A DNA stretch of 64,000 bases from Scandinavium goeteborgense (GCF_003935895.2 NZ_CP054058.1:3577177-3641176); one strand, 5' to 3'; positions 51,635 through 62,255 are shown, counted from the first letter of the stretch. The notes: generated from the sequence alone by a model not told the origin. A program made the numbers and translations.

Positions 51635-52579
51635 ATGGGACAGAACGCGATATGCATCGCCCCGGCTGACACGGCCCTGATCACGCCTGAGCAGGCGTTT
51701 TTGAGCGATGACAGCCGGGAGATTTTACGCTTTGCGCTTGAGGCATTAACGGCCGGAATGGGCGCGTCGCTGGTCACGCTGGTGGCGATTCGCGGCGGCG
51801 CGGCACGCTCGCTGGGCGCGCAAATGGCGGTGCGCGAAGACGGCTTATACTGCGGCTTTGTGTCCGGCGGCTGCGTGGAGGCCGCGGTGGCTCACGAGGC
51901 GATGGCGGTCATCGCCTCGGGTCAGGACCGCGAGGTGCGCTACGGCGAAGGTTCGCCTTATTTCGATATCGTTCTGCCCTGCGGCGGCGGTATCACGCTC
52001 AGCATTCATCGGCTGCGTGCTGCGCAACCACTGCTGGCGGTGCTCAACCAACTGGAACAACGTCAGCCCGCCGGGCTGCGCTATTCGCCGAAGTCACAGA
52101 CGCTACACAGTATCGCCACGCCGCCGAAAACCGGCTGGCAGGGTGACGCCTTTGATACCGCCTATCGCCCCGGCGTGCGGGTGATTGTGTTTGGTCGATC
52201 CATTGAGGCGCAGACCACCGCCGCGCTGGCGCAGGCCGTCGGTTACGACGTCCGCGCCTGTACCGATCTCGACTCGCATATCGACAGAATGATCGATGCC
52301 GACACCGCGGTGCTGCTGCTGTGGCATGACCTTCACCGCGAGCTGCCCGTTTTACAGGCCGCCCTGCGCGGCAAGCCTTTTTATATTGGCGCGCTGGGCA
52401 GCCATCGGACGCATGTTCAGCGCAGCCAATCACTGAGAGAACGTGGCTGGAGCGAAGCCGATATCGCGCGGATCAACGCCCCGATCGGCATCTTCCCCAA
52501 AGCCCGTGACGCCCGCTCCTTGGCGCTTTCAGTGTTGGCCGATGTGGCAGCGGCCCGCCAGCAAACCGGGGAACCGTAA
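51635..52579 (+). CDS. paoD: PaoD, XdhC-family molybdenum cofactor chaperone
   Basis: A 314-residue cytoplasmic chaperone that binds molybdopterin cytosine dinucleotide and inserts it into PaoC. It has the XdhC N-terminal domain (LVTLVAIRGGAARSLGAQMA, CGFVSGGCVEAAVAHEAM) and a C-terminal Rossmann domain (FYIGALGSHRTHVQRSQ, NAPIGIFPKARDARSLALSV). It abuts the cytidylyltransferase gene directly. Confidence 0.93.
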   Translation: MGQNAICIAPADTALITPEQAFLSDDSREILRFALEALTAGMGASLVTLVAIRGGAARSLGAQMAVREDGLYCGFVSGGCVEAAVAHEAMAVIASGQDREVRYGEGSPYFDIVLPCGGGITLSIHRLRAAQPLLAVLNQLEQRQPAGLRYSPKSQTLHSIATPPKTGWQGDAFDTAYRPGVRVIVFGRSIEAQTTAALAQAVGYDVRACTDLDSHIDRMIDADTAVLLLWHDLHRELPVLQAALRGKPFYIGALGSHRTHVQRSQSLRERGWSEADIARINAPIGIFPKARDARSLALSVLADVAAARQQTGEP

Positions 52580-53148
52580 TGCCCTCCCCCGTGGTGATCA
52601 TTCTGGCCGCCGGATGCGGCGAACGGTTTCGGGCGAGCGGTGCCACAACGCATAAACTCGATGCGCTTCTGCACGGCCAATCGGTGTTAACGCACGTGAT
52701 TCAGGCGGTAAAAGACGCCGGGCTGGCGTGGCATTTGGTCAGGCCGGAGGGCGGCACCCGCGGCATGGGCGAATCCATTGCGCTAGGCGTCAGCGCCGCC
52801 CCGCACGCCACAGGCTGGTTGATTCTGCCCGGCGATTTACCGCTGATTCAACCCGATTCACTGCGACGCGTCGCCGAAGGGCTACGCGAAAAACCGGTGG
52901 TGGTGCCGCACTATCGCGAGCAGCAAGGACATCCGGTGGCGTTCAGCCATGACTTTCTGCCGCAGCTGGCAGCCCTGACGGGGGATTTCGGCGCGAAAGA
53001 GATCGTCCGTAGCGCCCGGCTTCACCATCAGGTTCTGGATCTGGCTTTGCAGGACGGCGGAATTGGGCACGACATCGACACGCTGGCGGATTTAGCGCTG
53101 GCAGAGCGGGCGCTGAGCTCGCATCAATGGCGCAGAACAATGGACTGA
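52579..53148 (+). CDS. MocA-like molybdenum cofactor cytidylyltransferase
   Basis: A 189-residue nucleotidyltransferase. N-terminal VIILAAGCGERFRASG and the metal-binding GWLILPGDLPLIQ match the MocA/MobA-like NTP-transferase fold, though the P-loop-like segment is ERFRASG rather than the SxRxGxxK usual in MobA. MocA makes the cytosine dinucleotide cofactor that PaoC uses, so its place directly after paoD (1-bp overlap) fits. E. coli paoABCD lacks such a gene and relies on the distant mocA. Confidence 0.82.
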   Translation: MPSPVVIILAAGCGERFRASGATTHKLDALLHGQSVLTHVIQAVKDAGLAWHLVRPEGGTRGMGESIALGVSAAPHATGWLILPGDLPLIQPDSLRRVAEGLREKPVVVPHYREQQGHPVAFSHDFLPQLAALTGDFGAKEIVRSARLHHQVLDLALQDGGIGHDIDTLADLALAERALSSHQWRRTMD

Positions 53149-53238
53149 AACACCGCTCAAATTCCCGTTATCTCAAGGCCCTCCCCCGCGCCGTCGTCTA
53201 CAGTTAATCTTATCAATCATTTGTAGAACAATTACTTT

Positions 53239-53898
53239 ATGGGCTTTTCGCTAAGGACTCACCTGTTCACGCGACTGCGGCTGCTGATTTCCATTGCCGC
53301 TGGCGTTATCTGTTATTTCGCCCTTCCCGCAACGTTAGGTATGCTGCAACGCATGTTGATCGGCTGGAATGTTCTGGCCTGGCTGTACCTGATTTTTATC
53401 TGGTTTCGGATGTTGCGTACTGACGTGAAAGATATTCCGCGGATCGCCAAAATTCAGGATCAAAGCGCGGGGCTGGTATTGGGCATGGTTATCGTCGCGT
53501 GTATGGCAAGCATCGTGGCGATTTTGAGCGAACTCTCTGCCCTGCACTCGCTTTCCGGCACGCCGCGCGTTGTGCATGTTGTGCTGACGGCCGCGACGCT
53601 GATTGTCTCCTGGGCGTTGCTGCCAAGCTCATTCGCGATGCATTACGCGCACCATCATTATCTGCATCGTGGCAAAGGGGTTTCGCCGATGATCTTCCCT
53701 GAAAAGCCCGACGATCCCGGTTACTGGGATTTCCTCTATTTTGCTTTTACGATTGCCGTTGCGTCACAAACGGCGGATGTGGCGACCGGCACCACCGATA
53801 TGCGGCAGATTACGCTCCTGCAATCTGTCATCTCATTTGTCTTCAATCTGGCGATTTTAGGTTTATCGGTCAACGTCGGCGCCGGATTGCTGAGCTGA
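53239..53898 (+). CDS. DUF1345 membrane protein
   Basis: A 219-residue inner-membrane protein with about five helices (RLLISIAAGVICYFALP, IGWNVLAWLYLIFIWF, GLVLGMVIVACMASIVAIL, HVVLTAATLIVSWALLP, LLQSVISFVFNLAILGLSV). The family motif YWDFLYFAFTIAVASQTADV is present. Function unknown. It is 90 bp after the cytidylyltransferase gene with a possible promoter between, so membership of the pao operon is uncertain. Confidence 0.82.
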   Translation: MGFSLRTHLFTRLRLLISIAAGVICYFALPATLGMLQRMLIGWNVLAWLYLIFIWFRMLRTDVKDIPRIAKIQDQSAGLVLGMVIVACMASIVAILSELSALHSLSGTPRVVHVVLTAATLIVSWALLPSSFAMHYAHHHYLHRGKGVSPMIFPEKPDDPGYWDFLYFAFTIAVASQTADVATGTTDMRQITLLQSVISFVFNLAILGLSVNVGAGLLS

Positions 53899-53932
53899 GC
53901 CCGTATTAATGAGCTGTTTTCATTAACCCTAG

Positions 53933-55859
<1,927 letters not shown>

Positions 55860-55866
55860 GGTTCCG

Positions 55867-55894
55867 GCTGGCTTGTCACTGGTGGCAAGCCAGC
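55867..55894. terminator. Hairpin after the reductase pair
   Basis: GCTGGCTTG and CAAGCCAGC form a perfect 9-bp stem with a 10-base loop, starting 7 bases after the stop. There is no T run, so termination is possible but not certain. Confidence 0.5.
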
Positions 55895-56154
55895 TACAAG
55901 AGGATTCTCGGAGATTAAATACACGCCTGATATTTGCGGAGCGTAATTATTACGTATATTCCATAACTTTATTGTCCAAATTTGGATCGGGACTTATTTC
56001 ATTAAGAATGATCTCATTTACATCGACACAACCGGTTCACTTTGATGTATATTAACTGCCCAGAGAAATTTTGCGTAATTCCGGGCCAATGAGCGAGACG
56101 TTCCGAATCCCTCTCAGCGCCTGAAGGACGTGTTAACGCATATTAAGGAATGAC

Positions 56155-56349
56155 ATGTACGGGTTAGTTCTGATTATCTCATTTGCCACCGGCGCGACTC
56201 AAAGCAACGTTATCGGGGTCTACAGCAGCCAGGAACAGTGTGAGGCGGCATCGCAGTCCCACCCTTCTAACACCCATTGCGCTTATATCGATCCCGATAA
56301 GGGTCTGGTAGCCGCCAAATCGAATAACAACGATGCCTCGCAGTCCTAA
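56155..56349 (+). CDS. DUF1482-like small protein
   Basis: A 64-residue protein with AAGGA before its ATG. The N-terminus is hydrophobic (MYGLVLIISFATGATQ) and two cysteines follow (SSQEQCEAASQSHPSNTHCA), a pattern of the small DUF1482 family found in enterobacterial chromosomes and prophages. Its function is unknown. It is the last gene of ordinary composition before the AT-rich satellite begins. Confidence 0.6.
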   Translation: MYGLVLIISFATGATQSNVIGVYSSQEQCEAASQSHPSNTHCAYIDPDKGLVAAKSNNNDASQS

Positions 56350-56357
56350 TAGAAATT

Positions 56358-56401
56358 CGCGCGTCTGAGCGGCGAGGTGTAATTAATCCCCCCGACGCGC
56401 G
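56358..56401. repeat. 8-bp inverted repeat at the satellite's left edge
   Basis: CGCGCGTC at 56358-56365 and GACGCGCG at 56394-56401 flank 28 bases. It may be a terminator for the DUF1482-like gene (no clear T run) or part of the recombination boundary. The 474-bp gap between that gene and the HNH gene also holds the GTGAAC iterons and, by position, attL. Confidence 0.35.
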
Positions 56402-56709
56402 ACCTTCCCACCGAAATAATCCTTCCGATTGCCATCTAAATATCGACACCGTATATTCAGTGCCCTGTAGTGACTATTCATAAGTTATGGTAAAAGACTC
56501 GTTTGCTGAATGGGCAGACAGAGGGCTATGACAAAATGAAGTGGTGCGATAATAGGAATGAATAAAGCACACCAACTTATTGTTTTTAAATGATTTAATG
56601 TATTCTAAAAATAATCCTATACACATGACTATACACATTTCCGGAGGCGTTCAAAAATCACTCACCTTTATACCCAACAAAATACTTTTTCTTGAGATAA
56701 CCATGCACA

Positions 56710-56779
56710 CTGTTCACACAACTTAATTTTCTTTTGATATCAATGCAATAGGTGTGAACTTTCCAGTGAAGAGTGAACA
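56710..56779. repeat. GTGAAC iterons, candidate origin region left of alpha
   Basis: CTGTTCACAC (56710-56719, reverse of GTGTGAACAG), GGTGTGAACT (56751-56760) and GAGTGAACAC (56771-56780) share the core GTGAAC of the P4 type I iteron GGTGAACAG(A/T), the binding site of the alpha protein at ori and crr. Related weaker copies surround them (TCACTCACC near 56658). Confidence 0.5.
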
Positions 56780-56823
56780 CCCACCCTTCACTGACACATA
56801 TATAAGAAGGTATAGGAAAACCT

Positions 56824-57681
56824 TTATTTATTTTTTTGATTCGAATAGGGAGATTTTGTTACCAACTCGCGGAGCATATGGATACTCATATCCTGAGAAC
56901 TTTGATGCACTACTCTATGACAATTTGCACATAGTAGTATGAGATCTTCAAGGCCTGTTTTTGTTTCTCCCGTTTCAGAAAGAGGGGTGACGTGATGGCA
57001 TTCTATGTAGTCAAACTCTTCCCCGTAAAAATCAGAAAAGGAAAAGCCACACGCTTCGCAGAAAAATTTACCATATTTTGTCTTATGATTTTCTTTTTTC
57101 AGTTTTGATATCTTTGGGTCCCTAACTATATCCTTTACTATTTTATAAATTACTTTCCCTTCCGAAGAGGACATCGCAACAGAATTAGCTTTTAAAGTAA
57201 TTGAATTTTCTGTTATGGAATCAAATATTTCCTCCTCAAGCTTTACAACATCCCCCTTCAAATGAAAGGAAATTAATGTTTTGCTAATAAAATCATCACC
57301 TAAACCATCAATGAGAAAGTCTTTCTCTTTTTCAATAGATTCAATTTCAAATTGAAATCGATATGGGTAAATATTGTCATCCCATATATGAGAAGTATCC
57401 TCATAAAAACCTTTTGTAACTTTCCCCTTAACAACCTCTTCTACAACACCTTGGAATTTATGATATTCAGAATTTTTTACTCTTGGAAATCCAGGTAATG
57501 GATTGGGGAATTTGCTTTTAGGGCGTGTGATATTATATACAAAGACTATCTCATCCCCCTCGCTAACTTCTTTCAATTTGGAGTCATTTTTTAATTTCTT
57601 TAGCCCCCATACTTTATTTTTCTTACCGATGTTGTAATTTTTAGTCGATTTTCCACCAACATAGATAACCCAAGTGTTCAT
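56824..57681 (-). CDS. EVE-like domain plus HNH endonuclease, probable modification-dependent restriction enzyme
   Basis: A 285-residue two-domain protein. The N-terminal about 140 residues (NTWVIYVGGK, NYNIGKKNKVWGLKK, EGDEIVFVYN, FQGVVEEVVKG) resemble the EVE/PUA-like fold that reads modified cytosine. The C-terminal nuclease has two CxxC zinc pairs (FFCEACGF near residue 211, LLCANCHR near 250) and an HNH core (IECHHVTPL, then Asn and His in ANCHRVVH). Such EVE-HNH fusions are type IV restriction enzymes cutting modified phage DNA. The gene is far more AT-rich than its surroundings and stands alone beyond alpha, behind a terminator. The domain reading is by eye. Confidence 0.72.
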   Translation of the reverse strand: MNTWVIYVGGKSTKNYNIGKKNKVWGLKKLKNDSKLKEVSEGDEIVFVYNITRPKSKFPNPLPGFPRVKNSEYHKFQGVVEEVVKGKVTKGFYEDTSHIWDDNIYPYRFQFEIESIEKEKDFLIDGLGDDFISKTLISFHLKGDVVKLEEEIFDSITENSITLKANSVAMSSSEGKVIYKIVKDIVRDPKISKLKKENHKTKYGKFFCEACGFSFSDFYGEEFDYIECHHVTPLSETGETKTGLEDLILLCANCHRVVHQSSQDMSIHMLRELVTKSPYSNQKNK

Positions 57682-57751
57682 TTTTTATTCCAATCCTTAG
57701 TTACACCCTCTATTTGTTGATGATTAAGATATATCTCAATACTTATAGATT

Positions 57752-57782
57752 CAATTAAAAAGACCGACAATTGTCGGTCAAA
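57752..57782 (-). terminator. Terminator after the alpha gene
   Basis: GACCGACAATTGTCGGTC is a perfect 18-base palindrome; on the minus strand it is followed by TTTTTAATT. It lies just after the alpha stop and separates the replication operon from the HNH gene. Confidence 0.85.
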
Positions 57783-57787
57783 AAAAG

Positions 57788-60121
57788 TTATAGAGAGATC
57801 TGTTCGCTGCACTTTGGCAACCAATCTGCATTGCTTTCCTCCCGAAGGGTAAGGTTAGTCTGCATTCCCTGATTAGTCCGTCGCTTCTCATACTGCAGCC
57901 CATATTCCTTGAGCATTAACGGCAATCCTTTGCCAAACATGGTCAGACTGAGCGTATTTTTATAGCCATTGGCTTCCATGTAGACCAGATAGGCATGGTA
58001 AAGGTATGTACGAGGCTGACGTGGGACAATGTTAGCGTTCCCCATAAACATTCCCGTGGTGTCAGGTAAGACTTCAAGGTATCCGCAAAAATCAAACGCT
58101 GAATCAGCATCACGTTTGATGGTGAGCGCTTCATCGGAGTTCTGCTGCGACTGAAGTAATGCCCTGGCGCTCATTGGGTCGCTGAAACGCTGCATAAGCT
58201 GGCGAACAATCACTGCTAGCTCGCTGGCAATTTTCTCTTTGAGCTGAGTATCGCGTTCCTCCGGGGCTATCTGGTCGGGGAAATGCAGGATCACTCTTCG
58301 GCGTGAAACTCCACCACTACGATCAGTGAAACGCATCGGATTATTGTTCACAGCCAGGATAACTGCAGGAATGTGGGTTGAATAGGCGTTCTGGTATTTG
58401 GGATCAACGGATACCGCATCGCCGCCAGTGATGGCTTTTAGTCCGGCCCCGTCACCGCTCCACTTTTCCTGGTCGGGAAGTCGAATCAGTGAAAAACCAA
58501 TTAATGCGGCTCGTTCTCGTGGTGATTCAAGCATTTCAATGGTTGCCGAGGTAGCGTTATCCTCACCTGCCAGCATCGTTGCTATTTCAGCCAGAATACT
58601 CTTTCCGCTTCCGCCAGGGCCAGTAACCTCCAGAAACAGCTGCCAGTCATAACGGTTAGCCAGCACCATAAACAACGCCGCCAGAATGATGTCCCGCTTT
58701 TCCGGTTTGAAGCCTGCGGCACGATCCAGCCAGCGCCAGAACGCCGGGGCATGAGTTTCCAGTGCCTCACCGTCAACGGGCTGCGTGTAATCCACCTCGC
58801 ACAGCGTACGTAACCAGTGCTTCTTATCGTGCAGGCTAAACAATCCTGTACGGGTATCGAGCACACCGTTGCGAAACCCGATCAGCTGCCGCGCCGGATT
58901 CTGTTGTTGCGGAACAATCAGTTTGAGGGTTTCCACGAGAGAGGCAATTTTTCCGGATGAAAAAGGTGCGCCGAGGCGCTGAAACAGCGCAGCCACATCA
59001 CGGGCAAAATCGGCGTAAGAGATAACTTTCCAGGCCCCCGCCTCATAGCGTGAAAGGAGCTGCCCGTTAGGGTCTACCGCCAGTGCATTTTTATAGTGGT
59101 CCACTACCCTCTGCGCTTTTTCGCTGACGCTCAGCGCGGTAAATTCAGCTTCGCTCATTGTGTCGAAGGGGCTGGCAATAGCTGGTTTTATTACTTCATA
59201 AATTGCCTGCCGGGTGGCTTCTTCGCCGTTCTGCGTGAATGCATCGTTCCAGTCACCAAACACAGGTGGGAGCGCCATTGTGCAATTGCAGGCCCTGGAA
59301 GCAGCTACGCCCCTTGTTTGCCCCGCACCGTTGAGATCGCGGTCAGCAGCAATAATTATCTGGTGCGTTGGGTACTGAGTGCAGGCAATACTCGCCAGGG
59401 AAAGGAAATTGACGGAAGAAAAGGCCACCATGACAGCATCGCCAGTCAGATGGTTGATAGTGAGTGCAGTGGCATATCCTTCCGCTATCCAGAGTCGTTT
59501 GGCTGCTTTGGCAGTACCTTCAACCATGTAAAAGGCATTCTTAACCTGACCGCCTTTAAGGAAGCATTTGCCCCCATCAGCGTTGATTAACTGCAGATTT
59601 ACCAGCTCCCCATCTGCATACAGTGGAACGATAAGATCTCCCATACGGAATGTCACACCACCGACTTTATGCACAGTGGTTAATTCCCGGCAAGGCAGTG
59701 CAGAAAACCCTTTACCCGTCAGATAGGCATTGCCAGTGGTCTGACGGGATTTCTCAAACAAACGGGCTGCCAGCACGGCTGCAGCTTGTCTCCCGGCCTC
59801 TTTTTCAAGAGAATCAGATTCAAGGATTTCCTGAGATACGGGTGGCAGATTTCCGGTAATGCCGTTTATTCTGTCTGCCGCTTCACTGATGCCTACATCC
59901 AGTACTTTGCTTACAAGCGCCAGGCCATCACCTGCCCCGCACTGGTTGCAGAACCACGTTCCCCGCCCTTCCTGGTCATCAAACCGAAAGCGGTCTTTCC
60001 CGGCACAGACCGGACAGGGCTGGTGTCGATTTTTCAGTACGTTTACGCCCAGTGCGGGTAAAATTCTTGACCAGTGACCGCGAGCTGCTTTCTCAGCCTG
60101 GCTAACTTTCATTCCTGACAT
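57788..60121 (-). CDS. P4-type alpha replication protein (primase-helicase)
   Basis: The satellite's initiator, primase and 3'-5' helicase. Starting at ATG 60121, behind AAGGAGG, it is 777 residues, the length known for P4 alpha. The N-terminal zinc ribbon has Cys36, Cys39, Cys58 and Cys61 (QPCPVCAGKDRF, TWFCNQCGAGD). A TOPRIM primase follows (LWIAEGYATAL, IIIAADRDLNGAG), then the SF3/D5-type helicase with Walker A GPGGSGKS near residue 500, and a C-terminal origin-binding domain. A frame open to 60178 lacks support. Last gene of its operon. Confidence 0.94.
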   Translation of the reverse strand: MSGMKVSQAEKAARGHWSRILPALGVNVLKNRHQPCPVCAGKDRFRFDDQEGRGTWFCNQCGAGDGLALVSKVLDVGISEAADRINGITGNLPPVSQEILESDSLEKEAGRQAAAVLAARLFEKSRQTTGNAYLTGKGFSALPCRELTTVHKVGGVTFRMGDLIVPLYADGELVNLQLINADGGKCFLKGGQVKNAFYMVEGTAKAAKRLWIAEGYATALTINHLTGDAVMVAFSSVNFLSLASIACTQYPTHQIIIAADRDLNGAGQTRGVAASRACNCTMALPPVFGDWNDAFTQNGEEATRQAIYEVIKPAIASPFDTMSEAEFTALSVSEKAQRVVDHYKNALAVDPNGQLLSRYEAGAWKVISYADFARDVAALFQRLGAPFSSGKIASLVETLKLIVPQQQNPARQLIGFRNGVLDTRTGLFSLHDKKHWLRTLCEVDYTQPVDGEALETHAPAFWRWLDRAAGFKPEKRDIILAALFMVLANRYDWQLFLEVTGPGGSGKSILAEIATMLAGEDNATSATIEMLESPRERAALIGFSLIRLPDQEKWSGDGAGLKAITGGDAVSVDPKYQNAYSTHIPAVILAVNNNPMRFTDRSGGVSRRRVILHFPDQIAPEERDTQLKEKIASELAVIVRQLMQRFSDPMSARALLQSQQNSDEALTIKRDADSAFDFCGYLEVLPDTTGMFMGNANIVPRQPRTYLYHAYLVYMEANGYKNTLSLTMFGKGLPLMLKEYGLQYEKRRTNQGMQTNLTLREESNADWLPKCSEQISL

Positions 60122-60134
60122 TGTGCGGCCCTCC

Positions 60135-60458
60135 TTAGTGCAGCGCTGGTTTATTGAGGTGACGGGAGCAAAGTTCATCCATTACCGTCATTCCGAGCAG
60201 TGAGAGAACCGGACAGGCTTTAAGCGGCCCCGACTCCATCAGATCCGAAAGCAACGCGCAGGCAATTTCCAGTCCTCTTTGCTGCCCGTGCTGGCGCAGA
60301 TAGAACCCTTCCAGCTCGCGGGCGATGGCATCTTCAAGTTCAGTGAGCGTCAGGCCGGAATAACGTTCCTGCTGACTGCTGATAGTCAGCCAGGCACATG
60401 CTACGGCACGGCGATACAGAGCGGCACGAAGTGCCAGATGAGATTCACAGGATTGCAT
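60135..60458 (-). CDS. P4 ORF106-type protein (DUF5375)
   Basis: A 107-residue protein directly before alpha, in the position and length class of P4 orf106. It is largely helical ([36 protein letters not shown]) with no recognised motif; function unknown. Its ATG adjoins the stop of the upstream gene, indicating translational coupling. Confidence 0.75.
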   Translation of the reverse strand: MQSCESHLALRAALYRRAVACAWLTISSQQERYSGLTLTELEDAIARELEGFYLRQHGQQRGLEIACALLSDLMESGPLKACPVLSLLGMTVMDELCSRHLNKPALH

Positions 60459-60679
60459 CAGGCCACCTCCGCATTCATCAGGTCGTCATGGCAGCGTTGC
60501 ACCACTCCATCCAGTTGCTCTGTCATCAGATAGATGAGGGAAACCAGTTGTTCGCATTGCGCACCTGCTGGCTTTTCATAACAGTCCTGCAGGGCTGCCA
60601 TGCCAGTTACATACTCACCCACATTGCGTAAATGTTTCAGCCTCACAACGTCGTCGTAGGAGATCTCAAACTGGTTCAT
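60458..60679 (-). CDS. Small satellite protein in the P4 epsilon position
   Basis: A 73-residue acidic helical protein ([39 protein letters not shown]). It occupies the place where P4 encodes epsilon, the protein that derepresses the helper prophage, but I cannot confirm homology. It overlaps its neighbours at both ends (stop/start contact), as in the compact P4 operon. Confidence 0.6.
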   Translation of the reverse strand: MNQFEISYDDVVRLKHLRNVGEYVTGMAALQDCYEKPAGAQCEQLVSLIYLMTEQLDGVVQRCHDDLMNAEVA

Positions 60680-61233
60680 AGCGTCACCTCCCTGGCAGGC
60701 AGGCGTGCAGAAAGGGAGAGCACATAATCACGGACCAGCGAAAGGCGCGCGGAACGCTCATCGCAGGCCACAGTGCGAAGCATACAGATGCGGGGTTGAG
60801 TGTCAGCCCGGCGGATTGCGGCAAACACAAAGACATATTGCGGGTATGACGGGGTGAGGATTGTAGCCATGATGGCAGCCTCCATTGAGTAGCGGTTATT
60901 GCTACCACCGGAAACGCCAATTTCACTGGTGGCAGCCCGAACGGGGTTGGCGTAACCGGCCTCAATGGATACCGGCCAGCCCGAAGGCTGCCCCGCCCGG
61001 ACTGCCATTATCTCGAAAGAACCACGGTGTACGCATAAACACCACAGTCCGGAAAATGGATGTGCCTGAGCTACGACGAAAAAAAAGACGCCTGGCGCGT
61101 CTGGTGTCGCCATTGAGTTTCGCGGAACGCCAATTCCGGCTGCCGATTTTGCGACAGCAAAAAAACTATACCTGGAAATGACGGCAGTAAGCAAGCCAGA
61201 AAAAAGGTATTTAATGTATTCAGGTATCATCAT
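60676..61233 (-). CDS. Icd-like protein of P4-type satellites
   Basis: A 185-residue protein of the family named host cell division inhibitor Icd-like, common in P4-like elements (P4 orf151 position). The conserved core is [40 protein letters not shown] and [22 protein letters not shown] 61233 overlaps the AlpA stop; an internal ATG at residue 41 ([11 protein letters not shown]) is the start used in several relatives and may be the real one. The family name is by annotation tradition; inhibition of division has not been shown for this protein. Confidence 0.7.
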   Translation of the reverse strand: MMIPEYIKYLFSGLLTAVISRYSFFAVAKSAAGIGVPRNSMATPDAPGVFFFVVAQAHPFSGLWCLCVHRGSFEIMAVRAGQPSGWPVSIEAGYANPVRAATSEIGVSGGSNNRYSMEAAIMATILTPSYPQYVFVFAAIRRADTQPRICMLRTVACDERSARLSLVRDYVLSLSARLPAREVTL

Positions 61234-61490
61234 GCATCACATCCCCGCCCACGTGCGCTGATACGGTCCGCCATCCAGGCGCTGACCTCAGACTGTGCCC
61301 AGGCGACATTTTTACCGCCAAGCGGGATCTGCTTCGGAAACGCATCGCGGCTGATCAGGTCGTAAATGGTCGAACGAGACAACCCACACAAGTGCATCAC
61401 CTCGGGCAGACGTAAAAAACGCTCATGCTGGTTCGATACAGGAAACAATGGCGCAGCAGGAGCTGGCGCAGACACAGAAATATTATGCAT
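61230..61490 (-). CDS. AlpA/Vis-family DNA-binding regulator
   Basis: An 86-residue helix-turn-helix protein: [41 protein letters not shown] and [11 protein letters not shown]. AlpA/Vis proteins of P4-like elements act as excisionases and repress or activate satellite promoters. It is first in the leftward operon and overlaps the next gene's start. Confidence 0.88.
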   Translation of the reverse strand: MHNISVSAPAPAAPLFPVSNQHERFLRLPEVMHLCGLSRSTIYDLISRDAFPKQIPLGGKNVAWAQSEVSAWMADRISARGRGCDA

Positions 61491-61774
61491 TTATCTACCC
61501 TATTTAATTTCCAAAGCAGTCCGGATAAATTCATCCGGATTCAGGTAGTTCCTTATTATGTGTATATAACTCGCTTGCGCACGCATTATTTATTTAGCGT
61601 CACACATTGATTTTATGGAAGTGAAAACCCTATCAAACCATATAAAACGACATAATGAACATCATGCCTGCGAACTATAAATACAGGAGCATTAATAGGA
61701 ACTACCATTCATCCCGGGTTTACTACCCCATGGGTCATTGCACCTGATAGTGTTGGCCCCATCGCCCATACAGC

Positions 61775-61817
61775 AAGGCCGTAAAACTTCTACACGAGGC
61801 CTTGCATTGCAGGCCTC
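61775..61817 (-). ncRNA. Candidate CI-type immunity RNA/attenuator in the leader of the leftward operon
   Basis: Three complementary segments lie in a row: AAGGCC (61775-61780), GAGGCCTT (61796-61803) and AGGCCTC (61811-61817). The middle one can pair with either neighbour, giving two mutually exclusive stems, one a perfect 7-bp stem around TGCATTGC. In P4 the short CI RNA (seqB) pairs with leader segments seqA/seqC to stop transcription into the replication operon. Position, 290-330 bp upstream of the AlpA gene, fits. No RNA ends can be read; the rest of the 917-bp gap shows no gene. Confidence 0.5.
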
Positions 61818-62060
61818 AATTTCCGGACATATTTATGAATCGCATCCAACGTATAAACATTGGGTCTGCATAAAAACCTTGATGTTAAATAATCTCACCT
61901 TAAATATTAAAATACATCCGAATGAATCCATAAAGAACCGGACAGATCTAGTTTTATAAAAATCAGTATGAAATGCAACACCATGGTCAGAGGCGAAAAT
62001 GTTATTTTCCGGAAAAAATATGCAGTCTATTTCAGCGCCTGTCGAATACTACCGAATAAG

Positions 62061-62255
62061 GGTGAATAGTGGTGAGGAGCAAAAATCAAATATCCATGAG
62101 GAATAAAATAGCCATCCATTATGAAAAAATACCATAAATGATTTTATTCCCACGTGAACAGCTATGAACAGTCGATGAATACTGTCCCGCCAACCCTTCA
62201 CTTTTTAACTTACTGTATTATCTATTTTTTTAACTAAGTGAATAGTAGTGAACAG
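62061..62255. repeat. GTGAAC/GTGAATAG iteron cluster, candidate crr-type region
   Basis: GGTGAATAGTGGTGAGG (62061-62077), ACGTGAACAG (62152-62161), TATGAACAG (62163-62171), AGTGAATAG (62237-62245) and AGTGAACAG (62247-62255) resemble the P4 alpha iteron GGTGAACAG(A/T); reverse-strand ACCCTTCACT lies between. P4 needs two such regions (ori and crr), and this cluster pairs with the one near 56750 on the other side of alpha. Confidence 0.55.

Noticed and set aside
60684..60965. A 93-codon minus-strand frame inside the Icd-like gene
   Set aside because: Overlapping out-of-frame genes occur in phages, but no ribosome-binding site or family match supports this one; the main frame is conserved.
61738..61959. 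A 73-codon plus-strand frame across the candidate CI RNA
   Set aside because: It runs against the direction of the leader and over the hairpins, and has no recognised sequence.
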